Shown here piece after piece: positions 1 through 6,216 of a stretch of 8,728 nucleotides of DNA. Location of the stretch: the NCBI GenBank assembly GCA_045648605.1, contig JAZROG010000110.1:1-8728 (forward strand), read 5' to 3'. Position 1 is the stretch's first letter. Each line of letters starts with the position of its first letter. The notes beneath the pieces are model-generated. The model saw only the letters and a program-made list of their open reading frames with translations, made no database searches and was not told where the DNA came from. This DNA comes from SIG710 sp045648605. GTDB lineage: Bacteria > Bacillota > Clostridia > Oscillospirales > CAG-272. A program made the position numbers and the translations under genes.

Positions 1-157
1 AAGACCGCTTGGCCTCCGACTTTTTGAAATTCACGATTATTTCACGTCTTTTGAGGGACGTCGAGGTCGCCGTCCCCTACAAACAAATGTCTCCGCCTGT
101 TCGACAAATTCCTGTTTGAATTACAAAATATCACCATAAATATGATAAGGAGACAAG
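1..157. other. Intergenic leader with GC-rich hairpin
   Basis: No gene is visible here. Positions 55-60 (GGGACG) and 71-76 (CGTCCC) form a 6-bp stem around a 10-base loop, followed by CTACAAAC, which resembles the edge of the GC-rich dispersed intergenic repeats common in clostridial genomes; that family assignment is from memory and only one copy is present in this window. From about 77 the sequence becomes AT-rich and leads into the ribosome binding site AAGGAG at 147-152. I could not find a convincing promoter: TTCGAC (100-105) and TACAAA (122-127), 16 bases apart, is the best weak candidate. Confidence 0.4.
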
Positions 158-1816
158 ATGAAGGAAAAGTACATTGAAATAATAGAAAAAAGTCTTTCCG
201 CATATACAAACGAGCATATAGCGGAATATTTCGAGAAGGTTCAGAGAGAGGGACTTACAGAGCACGGATTTGCACGTCTCACAGCCAATATCGGAATTCT
301 TATATCTCATGGAATAAGACTTGATCTTGCACCGATATTTGTTGAAATGATGAGCTTTTGCTGTCAGAATATGCCAAAGACACTTGCTGCAAATGATTTT
401 TCGGTAAGAGAGATACTTTTTTGTCTTATGGCTCTTGAAAAGGTGCGTGCCTTCGATATTGAAAGGATAGTTTGGTGGAAGTCATATTTTATAGAGATAG
501 ACAGAAGCCTTTGCTATACAGAGTTTGCGAAAAGTGCAGATGAGGACTTGAGTAATTGGGCGCTCTTTACTGCTGTCAGCGAGTGGATGAGAAAATATAA
601 CGGTCTTTGCGACACTGAGGAATTCGTTGAGCTTCAGCTTGAGGTTCAGCTTCGCCGCTTTGATGAAAACGGACAGTATCATGACCATAAATTCAACGAG
701 CATCCCCATCAGCCGATGGTTTATGATCTTGTTCCCAGATTCCTCGTTGCAATACTTCTCCATTTTGGATACAGAGGAAAATATTATGAAAAGCTCCGCC
801 ATCTTATGAAGAAGGCGGCTGAAATAACCCTGAATTATGTTTCTGTTAATGGCGAGCTTCCCTTTGGCGGCAGAAGCAATCAGTTTATACACAACGAAGC
901 AATGCTCATATCCGTTCTTGAATTTGCCGCAAATGTTTTTTATGAGGACGGCGATATCGAAAAGGCTAAAAGGTTCAAGGCGATAATAAAGCTTGCTTTG
1001 GAAAATATGGAGCTTTGGCTTGGGAAAACACCTATTCACCATGTTAAAAACCGTTTCTCCCTTGAAAGCAAATTCGGATGCGAGAGCTATGCATATTTTG
1101 ACAAATATATGATAACTACGGCATCAAATATCTATCCCGCATATCTTATGTGCAATGAGGACATTCCTTGCGGCGAGCCTGATGAAAGCCCAATGACGAT
1201 GGAAAATAGCAAATATTTCCATAAGCTCTTTATGCGTGCGGGGGGATATTTTGCAGAATTTGATATCAATGCCGATCCCCATTATGATTGCTCGGGTCTC
1301 GGAAGACTTCATAAGAAGGATGCACCGTCTCCTCTTTGCATCTCTGTTCCTTGTCCAAAGCATCCGAATTATACAATAACAGTTGAAAATCCTGCGGATA
1401 TTTCGCTTTGCCCGGGTTTTTTGAAGAACGGCGAATGGGTATTTGCAACGGAGGAAATGCACACGGTGGTTTCTCATAAAACAAATGAAAATTCTGCCAA
1501 AGCCGAGATCAAATGCGGAGAAATCAAGGCTGAATATTTGCTCGATTCATTTGGGATGAGCATTACTCTTTCCGGTGAGGGTGAGCTTGCATTTATGCTT
1601 CCTGCGTTTGTTACGGATGGCGAGAACGAAAGCATAATAACCGTGAGTGAAAGCACGCTTGATATTGAATTTGGCGGTTATATATGCAGATACAGCACAA
1701 GCGGATGTATAGAAGATCTTGGCAGAAAGGGCGGAAACCGAAACGGAATTTACCATGCTTATTTTGCCAAGGGTGGAGATGGACTCAAGGTCAAGATTGA
1801 AATTTTCAAAAAATAA
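158..1816 (+). CDS. Putative cytosolic carbohydrate-active protein, heparinase II/III-like fold (function uncertain)
   Basis: This is a 552-residue protein with no signal peptide or membrane segment, so it should act in the cytoplasm. The start at 158 has a good AAGGAG site five bases upstream. Residues 1 to about 340 are helix-rich, with aromatic and acidic clusters (W106-W107, a region rich in H and D at 174-190, and GRSNQF at 238-243 followed by HNE at 245-247). Residues from about 360 look mainly beta-strand, opening with a conserved-looking block GYFAEFD (363-369), HYDCSGLGRLHK (375-386). Helical toroid followed by beta-sandwich is the architecture of heparinase II/III-like polysaccharide lyases and some glycosidases, which suggests intracellular processing of imported oligosaccharides. 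That is inference from architecture; I cannot assign a family or catalytic residues. A terminator follows seven bases after the stop, and no sugar transporter or other glycan gene is adjacent. Confidence 0.75.
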   Translation: MKEKYIEIIEKSLSAYTNEHIAEYFEKVQREGLTEHGFARLTANIGILISHGIRLDLAPIFVEMMSFCCQNMPKTLAANDFSVREILFCLMALEKVRAFDIERIVWWKSYFIEIDRSLCYTEFAKSADEDLSNWALFTAVSEWMRKYNGLCDTEEFVELQLEVQLRRFDENGQYHDHKFNEHPHQPMVYDLVPRFLVAILLHFGYRGKYYEKLRHLMKKAAEITLNYVSVNGELPFGGRSNQFIHNEAMLISVLEFAANVFYEDGDIEKAKRFKAIIKLALENMELWLGKTPIHHVKNRFSLESKFGCESYAYFDKYMITTASNIYPAYLMCNEDIPCGEPDESPMTMENSKYFHKLFMRAGGYFAEFDINADPHYDCSGLGRLHKKDAPSPLCISVPCPKHPNYTITVENPADISLCPGFLKNGEWVFATEEMHTVVSHKTNENSAKAEIKCGEIKAEYLLDSFGMSITLSGEGELAFMLPAFVTDGENESIITVSESTLDIEFGGYICRYSTSGCIEDLGRKGGNRNGIYHAYFAKGGDGLKVKIEIFKK

Positions 1817-1822
1817 TTCTTT

Positions 1823-1855
1823 GGGACTGCCCTCTCATCGGGGCAGCCCTTTTTT
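1823..1855 (+). terminator. Intrinsic terminator of the 158-1816 gene
   Basis: GGGACTGCCC (1823-1832) pairs with GGGGCAGCCC (1840-1849) with the A at 1826 bulged, a seven-base loop and a run of six T at 1850-1855. It lies directly behind the stop codon and separates this gene from the relQ operon. Confidence 0.88.
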
Positions 1856-1930
1856 GTGCGGTGACTTTTGAAAAACAAGCCTAATTTGAAAGATTATTTA
1901 CAAATAACTGTAGAATAATTTCGGTATTTG

Positions 1931-1939
1931 TGGTAAAAT
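1931..1939 (+). promoter_or_regulatory. Possible extended -10 promoter of the relQ-CLC operon
   Basis: TGGTAAAAT fits the TGnTATAAT extended -10 pattern with one mismatch and lies 33 bases before the relQ start. No good -35 box sits 16-18 bases upstream (the sequence there is TAGAAT), which is tolerated when an extended -10 is present. The terminator at 1823-1855 means the operon needs its own promoter within the 117 bases that follow. TTGAAA (1886-1891) with TAGAAT (1911-1916), spacing 19, is a weaker alternative. Confidence 0.45.
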
Positions 1940-1972
1940 GTAAAAGGAAATAAAGAGAAAGGATGGCGGAGC

Positions 1973-2680
1973 ATGGAAAAGAATGATATTAACAGTGCCT
2001 TTATAAGCGGAAAGGTTGAAGAGCTTTTGGGCGAGGGCTTTATTGAGCGCTCAAAGGACTGGATAGACCGATATAAAAAGCTGATGGCATATTACCGATG
2101 CGCTATAATGGAGGTTGAGACCAAGCTTAATGTTCTCAACGAGGAATTTTCTCTCCGTCATGATAGAAATCCTATAAACGATATAAAATCACGTCTCAAA
2201 AATCCCTTGAGTATTAAGGAAAAAATGGAGAGAAGGGGGCTTGAGTTCTCACCCGAATCCATTGAAGAAAATCTTTCGGATGTGGCGGGAGTCAGAGTCG
2301 TTTGTGCCTTTCCCGAGGACGTTTATACCCTTGCAAATGCGCTTCTCGGTCAGGATGATATAATCCTTATCGAGAAAAAGGACTATATAAAAAATCCCAA
2401 GAAAAACGGATACAGAAGCTTTCACCTCATTGTTAAGGTTCCGATATTTCTTGCCCATGAAAAAAGAAGCATGAAGGTTGAGATACAGCTTCGTACCATT
2501 GCAATGGATGTTTGGGCGAGCCTTGAGCATCAGCTGCATTATAAAAAAGACTTTGATTTTACAGAGGAGATGGCAAATGAGCTTACCTATTGCGCGTCAC
2601 TGAGCGCCGAGCTTGACGCAAGAATGGATGCCCTCCGAAAGCTTGTTTCTGTCTCGGAAAAGGACGATAAAAATGAATAA
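1973..2680 (+). CDS. relQ: RelQ-type small alarmone synthetase (GTP pyrophosphokinase)
   Basis: This 235-residue protein transfers pyrophosphate from ATP to GTP or GDP to make (p)ppGpp in the cytosol. It carries the RelA/SpoT synthetase domain alone: SRLKNPLSIKEKMERRG (73-89, ATP-binding basic segment), LSDVAGVRVV (101-110, with Asp103 as the metal-binding residue), YIKNPKKNGYRSFH (138-151, G-loop with the stacking tyrosine), VEIQLRT (169-175, catalytic Glu170) and DVWASLEHQLHYK (179-191). There is no HD hydrolase domain and no TGS or ACT domain, so it is a synthetase-only enzyme. Length is close to the roughly 210-residue Bacillus RelQ. An N-terminal helix of about 30 residues and a charged C-terminal helix, which helps tetramer formation in RelQ, are present. 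The start has AGAAAGGA at 1956-1963; an ATG at 1963 in another frame stops after seven codons. The CLC gene overlaps its last eight bases. All key residues are present. Confidence 0.93.
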   Translation: MEKNDINSAFISGKVEELLGEGFIERSKDWIDRYKKLMAYYRCAIMEVETKLNVLNEEFSLRHDRNPINDIKSRLKNPLSIKEKMERRGLEFSPESIEENLSDVAGVRVVCAFPEDVYTLANALLGQDDIILIEKKDYIKNPKKNGYRSFHLIVKVPIFLAHEKRSMKVEIQLRTIAMDVWASLEHQLHYKKDFDFTEEMANELTYCASLSAELDARMDALRKLVSVSEKDDKNE

Positions 2681-4286
2681 AAACAGACTTACATACCTTT
2701 TGAATCTGATTTTGCCCGCGGTGGTCTTTTCCGCCATTGCCGGCAGCCTTACCGCAGTAATAATTTTTGCTTTTAAAACAGCTTCCTCATATATAATCTC
2801 GATTTCCGAGAGAATATATGCTGCGGGGCGCGCGGATATCAGGCTTTTGCCGCTTATCCTTCTCGGTGCTGCCGCTACGGGACTTATAGTATCTCTTATT
2901 CTTAAATACTCCCCCGAAAGCAGAGGCGGCGGTATTCCCACAGCGATCACTGCTCTGCGCGGAAACGTGCCGTTTGATAGAAAAAGAGGAATTGTTACCG
3001 TTTTCATCTCGTCTATGTTTACCTACCTTTGCGGAATACCGCTCGGTACAGAGGGTCCCAGTGTTCAAATGGGTGCGCTCACGGGGCATATAACCTCGAA
3101 AACATTGGGTAAGAAGCACCCGGCATGGGAAAGATATATCATGACGGGAAGCGCCTGTGCGGGCTTTGGAGTTGCAACAGGCTCACCGCTTACGGGAATC
3201 TTTTTTGCCTTTGAGGAGGCGCACCGCCGTTTTTCTCCAATGATTTTTATGGTCGCCGCAATGACAGTTTCCTTTGCTACGGCGGTGAATGAGCTTCTTT
3301 GCTCGGCTTTTTCTGTGTCACCAAGGCTCTTTTGTTTTGATCTTATAGAGCAGTTGCCATTGAAGAGCATATGGATAGCGGCTTTCGTGGGATTCGTTTC
3401 GGGCGTGATTGCACTTTTGGTCACAAAGCTGTATGAGCATATTAAAAAGCTTGATGAAAAGCTCAAGAGAGTTCCGTCTTCATTGAAGATAACCGTTGTT
3501 TTCCTTCTTTGCGCGCTTATTGGCATCCTTTCGCACGATCTTGTGGGAACGGGACATTCTCTCATTGACGAGCTGGTTGAAGGGATTGGTACCTGGAAAT
3601 TTTTGATGATCTGCTTCTGCATAAGAGCTGTTTTTATGATAACGAGCAATATTTTGGGCATAACGGGTGGACTTTTTATCCCTAATCTTGCCTTTGGAGC
3701 GATCATCGGTGCTCTTTGCGCTCGTCTTTTGGTATGGGCAGGAGCACTTGATGCGGAATTTTCTGCTATTATTATTGTTGTGATAGGTATGGTTTCCTTC
3801 CTTGGTGCAACCTCAAGGATACCAATAACGGCGATAGTTTTTGGCGTCGAGGCTTTGGCGGGAGTGGGCGCGGTGCTTCCCATAACGGTTGGTGTTACCA
3901 TTGCCTTTGTTGTTATCGAGGCTGTGGGTATCAAGTCATTTTCCGATACGGTTATTGAGGGAAAGATCGAAAAATATAACAGCCACAGAAGGAATGTTAC
4001 AATAGATGCTTATCTTACGGTTGAGGAAGATGCTTTTGTTATAGGTAAGGAAATAAGAGACGTTCTTTTGCCGCCCTCTTGTGTTATCGTTTCGATAAAC
4101 AATGCAATTTCCGTTAGCAGAATAGGCTCAGGTATAGCGGCAGGAGACATTATCCATGTCCATTGTCAAAGCACGCATCCGTCTCTCACTGCAAGGGATC
4201 TCGAGGCGCTTTTCGGAAAGCAGAGCTTTGATATAATAGCAAGCGGTCACAGTGATAAGGAAACAAAGCATATTCCGGATGTATAA
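2673..4286 (+). CDS. CLC-family anion/proton antiporter with C-terminal RCK_C (TrkA_C) domain
   Basis: This 537-residue membrane protein most likely exchanges chloride or a related anion for protons. I chose the ATG at 2673 over one 60 bases upstream because AAGGA (2660-2664) lies eight bases before it and the mature protein then begins with a short basic stretch and a membrane helix. CLC signatures in order: GGGIP (85-89), GTEGPSVQ (125-132, gating Glu127), FEEAHRRF (180-187, Glu182 aligned with the internal proton glutamate of ClC-ec1), GGLFIP (332-337) and GIKSFSD (419-425). The proton glutamate suggests an antiporter, not a channel. Two chloride-coordinating positions differ from ClC-ec1: the Ser of GSGIP is Gly86 and the Tyr near the end of the membrane domain aligns with Phe423. 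Residues about 445-515 match an RCK_C domain (IGKEIRDVLLPPSCVIVSI, then AAGDIIHVHC), a cytosolic ligand-sensing module. It overlaps relQ by eight bases, indicating translational coupling. Confidence 0.9.
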   Translation: MNKNRLTYLLNLILPAVVFSAIAGSLTAVIIFAFKTASSYIISISERIYAAGRADIRLLPLILLGAAATGLIVSLILKYSPESRGGGIPTAITALRGNVPFDRKRGIVTVFISSMFTYLCGIPLGTEGPSVQMGALTGHITSKTLGKKHPAWERYIMTGSACAGFGVATGSPLTGIFFAFEEAHRRFSPMIFMVAAMTVSFATAVNELLCSAFSVSPRLFCFDLIEQLPLKSIWIAAFVGFVSGVIALLVTKLYEHIKKLDEKLKRVPSSLKITVVFLLCALIGILSHDLVGTGHSLIDELVEGIGTWKFLMICFCIRAVFMITSNILGITGGLFIPNLAFGAIIGALCARLLVWAGALDAEFSAIIIVVIGMVSFLGATSRIPITAIVFGVEALAGVGAVLPITVGVTIAFVVIEAVGIKSFSDTVIEGKIEKYNSHRRNVTIDAYLTVEEDAFVIGKEIRDVLLPPSCVIVSINNAISVSRIGSGIAAGDIIHVHCQSTHPSLTARDLEALFGKQSFDIIASGHSDKETKHIPDV

Positions 4287-4302
4287 GTCGGATATAAAAA
4301 TA

Positions 4303-4345
4303 AAAAGTCAAGGTCATGTATTTCGTGACCTTGACTTTTGCTTTT
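4303..4345 (+). terminator. Strong intrinsic terminator of the relQ-CLC operon
   Basis: AAAAGTCAAGGTCA (4303-4316) and TGACCTTGACTTTT (4326-4339) form a perfect 14-bp stem around a nine-base loop, followed by GCTTTT. The A-rich left arm and T-rich right arm make it likely to terminate in both directions. It isolates the operon from the repeat region that follows. Confidence 0.88.
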
Positions 4346-4381
4346 GAAAAGAGGGATTTGTTGGCGATGGGAGAAAAGGGG

Positions 4382-4796
4382 CTGACGGCTTGTTCACGAT
4401 AATTGATTATCTTAGGAGAAGTAACTTACACCTTAGGCGCTCATGCCGCGCGGCAGTCCCTTTGGCCCGCCCCAAAGGGACGAAAACTCTCCCGGGAGTT
4501 TCCCCTGGGTACCCCCTTTGTGCTAACCAACGCAGCCAAAAGACATTGACGAGTCAAGGATCTTTTGTTCTGCTGTAAGTGCTATGATATACCCACTTGG
4601 GGCAAAAAAGACGAGCAAGCTCGTCGTCGAGTTTGGCTCGGCGGCTAAACACCACCGTTTGCTTTGCAAAACACCAAACATCGCGAGCCCCGCCCCAAGT
4701 GGGGTATTTTTTATTTTCGCACGCCATATCATCTGTGCAAAAGGGAAAATTACAGACACTCGCAGTATTACCCTCTTACGCTTCGCGACGATTTGA
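4382..4796 (+). ncRNA. Structured repeat element, copy A (candidate noncoding RNA)
   Basis: This is the plus-strand copy of an element repeated in inverse orientation at 4920-5253. In order it has a promoter-like block (CTGACG 4382-4387, TGATTATCT 4404-4412), a 25-base segment identical to copy B (4433-4457) containing the palindrome TGCCGCGCGGCA, a 10-bp hairpin (4456-4465 with 4472-4481, loop CCCGCC), a C-rich part with GGGTACCC, a 30-base segment identical to copy B (4546-4575) with a TTGACGAGTCAA hairpin, a terminator-like stem (4592-4603 with 4692-4703, then T-rich), and a tail CCTCTTACGCTTCGCGA (4772-4788). The two long stems differ from copy B by paired changes that keep pairing. Short reading frames exist but shift relative to copy B. 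I do not recognise it as a known RNA class; a non-autonomous mobile repeat is the main alternative to an RNA gene. Confidence 0.6.
4592..4717 (+). terminator. Expanded terminator-like hairpin of copy A
   Basis: CCCACTTGGGGC (4592-4603) pairs perfectly with GCCCCAAGTGGG (4692-4703), followed by a T-rich stretch (4705-4717). The apical part is about 88 bases long and contains further hairpins, including GACGAG-CAAG-CTCGTC (4610-4625) and GGCTCG (4635-4640) with CGAGCC (4685-4690). In copy B the equivalent loop is only ten bases, so this copy seems to carry an insertion or the other a deletion. Whether such a branched stem still terminates transcription is uncertain. Confidence 0.5.
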
Positions 4797-4919
4797 ACCA
4801 AATTGTTTTGAATTTAAAATATATTGCTTCGAAAAACTAACTATTTAAAACGAACATAAAGAAAAGTAAGTTTAGCGAGCAAAAAAATAGTTTTTCACCG
4901 TTTTCTCAAACCTCTTATA
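4797..4919. other. AT-rich centre between the two inverted element copies
   Basis: This stretch lies between the tails of copies A and B. It is AT-rich and holds no credible gene. A short imperfect symmetry is visible: GAAAAACTA near 4830 and TAGTTTTTC near 4888, so pairing between the arms may continue inward. Nothing else stands out. Confidence 0.4.
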
Positions 4920-5253
4920 TCAAATCCTCGCGAAGCGTAAGAGGAGAAAATGGCTACCGTTTGCTTACTATATCATTTCTGTTACACGATATAAGAGCCA
5001 AAAACAAAATCCCACTTGCGCCTGTGCTTTTTGGCGCAAGTGGGTATATGACAGTATGTGCAGCAGAACAAAAGATCCTTGACTCGTCAAGGTCTTTGGG
5101 CTGCGTTGGTGACCGATAAGGGGGTACCCAGGGGGAACGCCGGGAGAGTTTTGGTAACTTTGGGGCGGGCCAAAGTTACTGCCGCGCGGCATGAGCGCCT
5201 AAAGAGTAAGTAACCTCTTCTCAGATAAACAATTCTTGTGAATAAACCGTCAA
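4920..5253 (-). ncRNA. Structured repeat element, copy B (candidate noncoding RNA)
   Basis: This is the minus-strand counterpart of copy A. Read on the minus strand from 5253 it has TTGACG (5248-5253), 19 bases later TTATCT preceded by TGT (5223-5231), the 25-base segment shared with A (5178-5202), a 10-bp stem GTAACTTTGG/CCAAAGTTAC (5154-5163 with 5170-5179, loop CCCGCC), the 30-base shared segment (5061-5090) with a perfect CCTTGA-CGAG-TCAAGG hairpin (5077-5092), a compact 12-bp terminator hairpin (5011-5044) and the tail shared with A (4920-4944, one mismatch in 25). Compared with A, the first stem has two C-G pairs replaced by A-T, and the terminal stem has two flipped G-C pairs. The lipoprotein gene lies 42 bases upstream in the same direction with no terminator of its own, so readthrough into this element is possible. 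Confidence 0.6.
4998..5044 (-). terminator. Compact intrinsic terminator of copy B
   Basis: On the minus strand CCCACTTGCGCC (5044-5033) pairs perfectly with GGCGCAAGTGGG (5022-5011) around a ten-base A-rich loop, followed by ATTTTGTTTTTGG. This is a classic intrinsic terminator shape. It would end copy B transcripts and is the first clear terminator downstream of the lipoprotein gene. Confidence 0.75.
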
Positions 5254-5295
5254 CAAATGCCCACATCCATCATCAATCAATCCCTGTTTGTCAGT

Positions 5296-5982
5296 TCAAG
5301 AAAATGTTGCGGGGAGCCTATAATTTACCTTCTCGCTTGCGACTGTTCGCAGAGCCGCAATGTAGCAACCACCCTTGTCTCTCTTTACAAAAATTGCATT
5401 GTATTCGGGAGAGACCTCCTCGCCTCGTTTGCAATAAAATGTCATTCTATATGTGTTTGGAGTCTCGTCGATGGAAACGATATCCAGAGAAAACGAATTT
5501 GCAACAGATTGCACCGCGGGAATATATGCCTCGATCTTCGGCATATAGCGGAACCTCGCCGTGTCGCTATGCCTTATATTACCCCCGTGATTGAAATATT
5601 TATAAAGCGCTCCCTCATATTCCGAAGCACCAATGGCGGCATTTATTCCAAGATTCGGATATTTTTCTGCAGCTTCCTTTACGGCGGTGTTTCCGCTGAA
5701 TCGGGAATAATTTGTTGTCAGCAGGTGGTTGAGAAGTGAGTCACCGCATTTTGAGAGCGCAGATGCCGTGTCGGAAAACTCGGGAAGTCTCACAGAATCC
5801 ACCGTCAAGGCTCCGATTATGTCCGAAAGCTCACTTATGACTTCGGTGTTTTCGGATGCGCTGCCAATGACGGATTCGTTCAGATACTCATTATTTGAGC
5901 CTGTTGGAATTATTTCGCCAACAGAACAGGAGGTCAGGGTAAGGACAAATATTAAAACAAACAAAATTATGTGCTTTTTCAT
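5296..5982 (-). CDS. Predicted lipoprotein of unknown function
   Basis: This 228-residue protein starts with MKKHIILF, a hydrophobic stretch (4-17) and a lipobox LTSC with Cys19, so it should be exported, lipidated and held on the outer face of the membrane. The start at 5982 has an excellent site, GGGAGGAGA (5988-5996). An in-frame ATG at 6015 is ruled out because it lies inside the -10 box of the promoter. After the lipobox comes a polar linker (20-45), then a domain with many acidic and small residues, FNHGGNIRHSDTARFRY (130-146), and a C-terminal part that looks like beta-strands (YRMTFYCK, 178-185; NAIFVKRDKGGCYIAAL, 195-211). I do not recognise the family. It is transcribed divergently from mazF and reads toward the repeat region. 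Confidence 0.85.
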   Translation of the reverse strand: MKKHIILFVLIFVLTLTSCSVGEIIPTGSNNEYLNESVIGSASENTEVISELSDIIGALTVDSVRLPEFSDTASALSKCGDSLLNHLLTTNYSRFSGNTAVKEAAEKYPNLGINAAIGASEYEGALYKYFNHGGNIRHSDTARFRYMPKIEAYIPAVQSVANSFSLDIVSIDETPNTYRMTFYCKRGEEVSPEYNAIFVKRDKGGCYIAALRTVASEKVNYRLPATFS

Positions 5983-6013
5983 CGAAATCTCCTCCCAATT
6001 TACAATATACACC

Positions 6014-6042
6014 ATTATACCTCAAAAAAAGAAAAAGGTCAA
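6014..6042 (-). promoter_or_regulatory. Near-consensus sigma-A promoter of the lipoprotein gene
   Basis: On the minus strand TTGACC (6042-6037), a 17-base spacer and a perfect TATAAT (6019-6014) are present. Transcription should begin near 6007, about 25 bases before the start codon, leaving room for the ribosome binding site. This is the best promoter in the window and fixes the translation start at 5982. Confidence 0.88.
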
Positions 6043-6055
6043 GAGCAAGTTGCTC
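6043..6055. promoter_or_regulatory. Palindrome abutting the lipoprotein promoter, possible operator
   Basis: GAGCAAGTTGCTC is a perfect inverted repeat with 6-base arms and a one-base centre, directly upstream of the -35 box of the lipoprotein promoter and inside the divergent spacer to mazF. Its position fits a regulator site acting on either gene. No regulator gene is in the window, and a chance palindrome cannot be excluded. Confidence 0.35.
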
Positions 6056-6216
6056 ACTGTAACAAATAATGCCGAGAATAAATATCATATAAATAAAGAT
6101 ATTCCTCAAAAAGAAAAAAATCCCATGGAGAAATGATGCAGGCTGTGATTAAAGAGAGCCGCCTTCGGGAAAAATAATACTGAAAGTTGCAAAGGAAGTA
6201 TTAAACGGAGGGAAAA

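Noticed and set aside
2613..2672. An upstream in-frame start for the CLC protein adding 20 residues
   Set aside because: The extra residues are polar, lie wholly within relQ and have no ribosome binding site, whereas the ATG at 2673 has AAGGA at suitable spacing.
3065..3934. A 289-codon open frame on the minus strand
   Set aside because: It lies entirely within the CLC gene, has low-complexity Thr/Ala/Pro-rich composition and no ribosome binding site, while the plus strand encodes clear CLC motifs.
4390..4578. A 62-codon plus-strand frame in copy A and a similar 74-codon minus-strand frame (4968-5192) in copy B, sharing GYPL and KTLTSQGSFVLL segments
   Set aside because: The shared peptide only reflects the repeated DNA. 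The starts lie in different frames because of an indel, the frames run through self-complementary stems and a terminator, neither has a ribosome binding site, and the paired changes alter amino acids while keeping the base pairing.
4433..5202. A CRISPR array or tRNA/rRNA gene in the gene-free region
   Set aside because: There are no regularly spaced direct repeats, no cloverleaf with a T-arm consensus, and no recognisable rRNA segments.
4382..5253. The large inverted repeat as the two ends of an insertion sequence with a transposase between them
   Set aside because: The space between the copies is only about 120 AT-rich bases with no transposase frame, and the arms are full structured elements instead of short terminal repeats.
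5983..6015. An upstream start for the lipoprotein adding 11 residues
   Set aside because: The ATG falls in the -10 box of a near-consensus promoter, so it would not be in the transcript, and the extension would spoil the signal peptide start.
6133..6177. A 14-codon frame before mazF as a possible antitoxin remnant
   Set aside because: It is too short to compare with any antitoxin and lacks a ribosome binding site; nothing beyond its position supports it.
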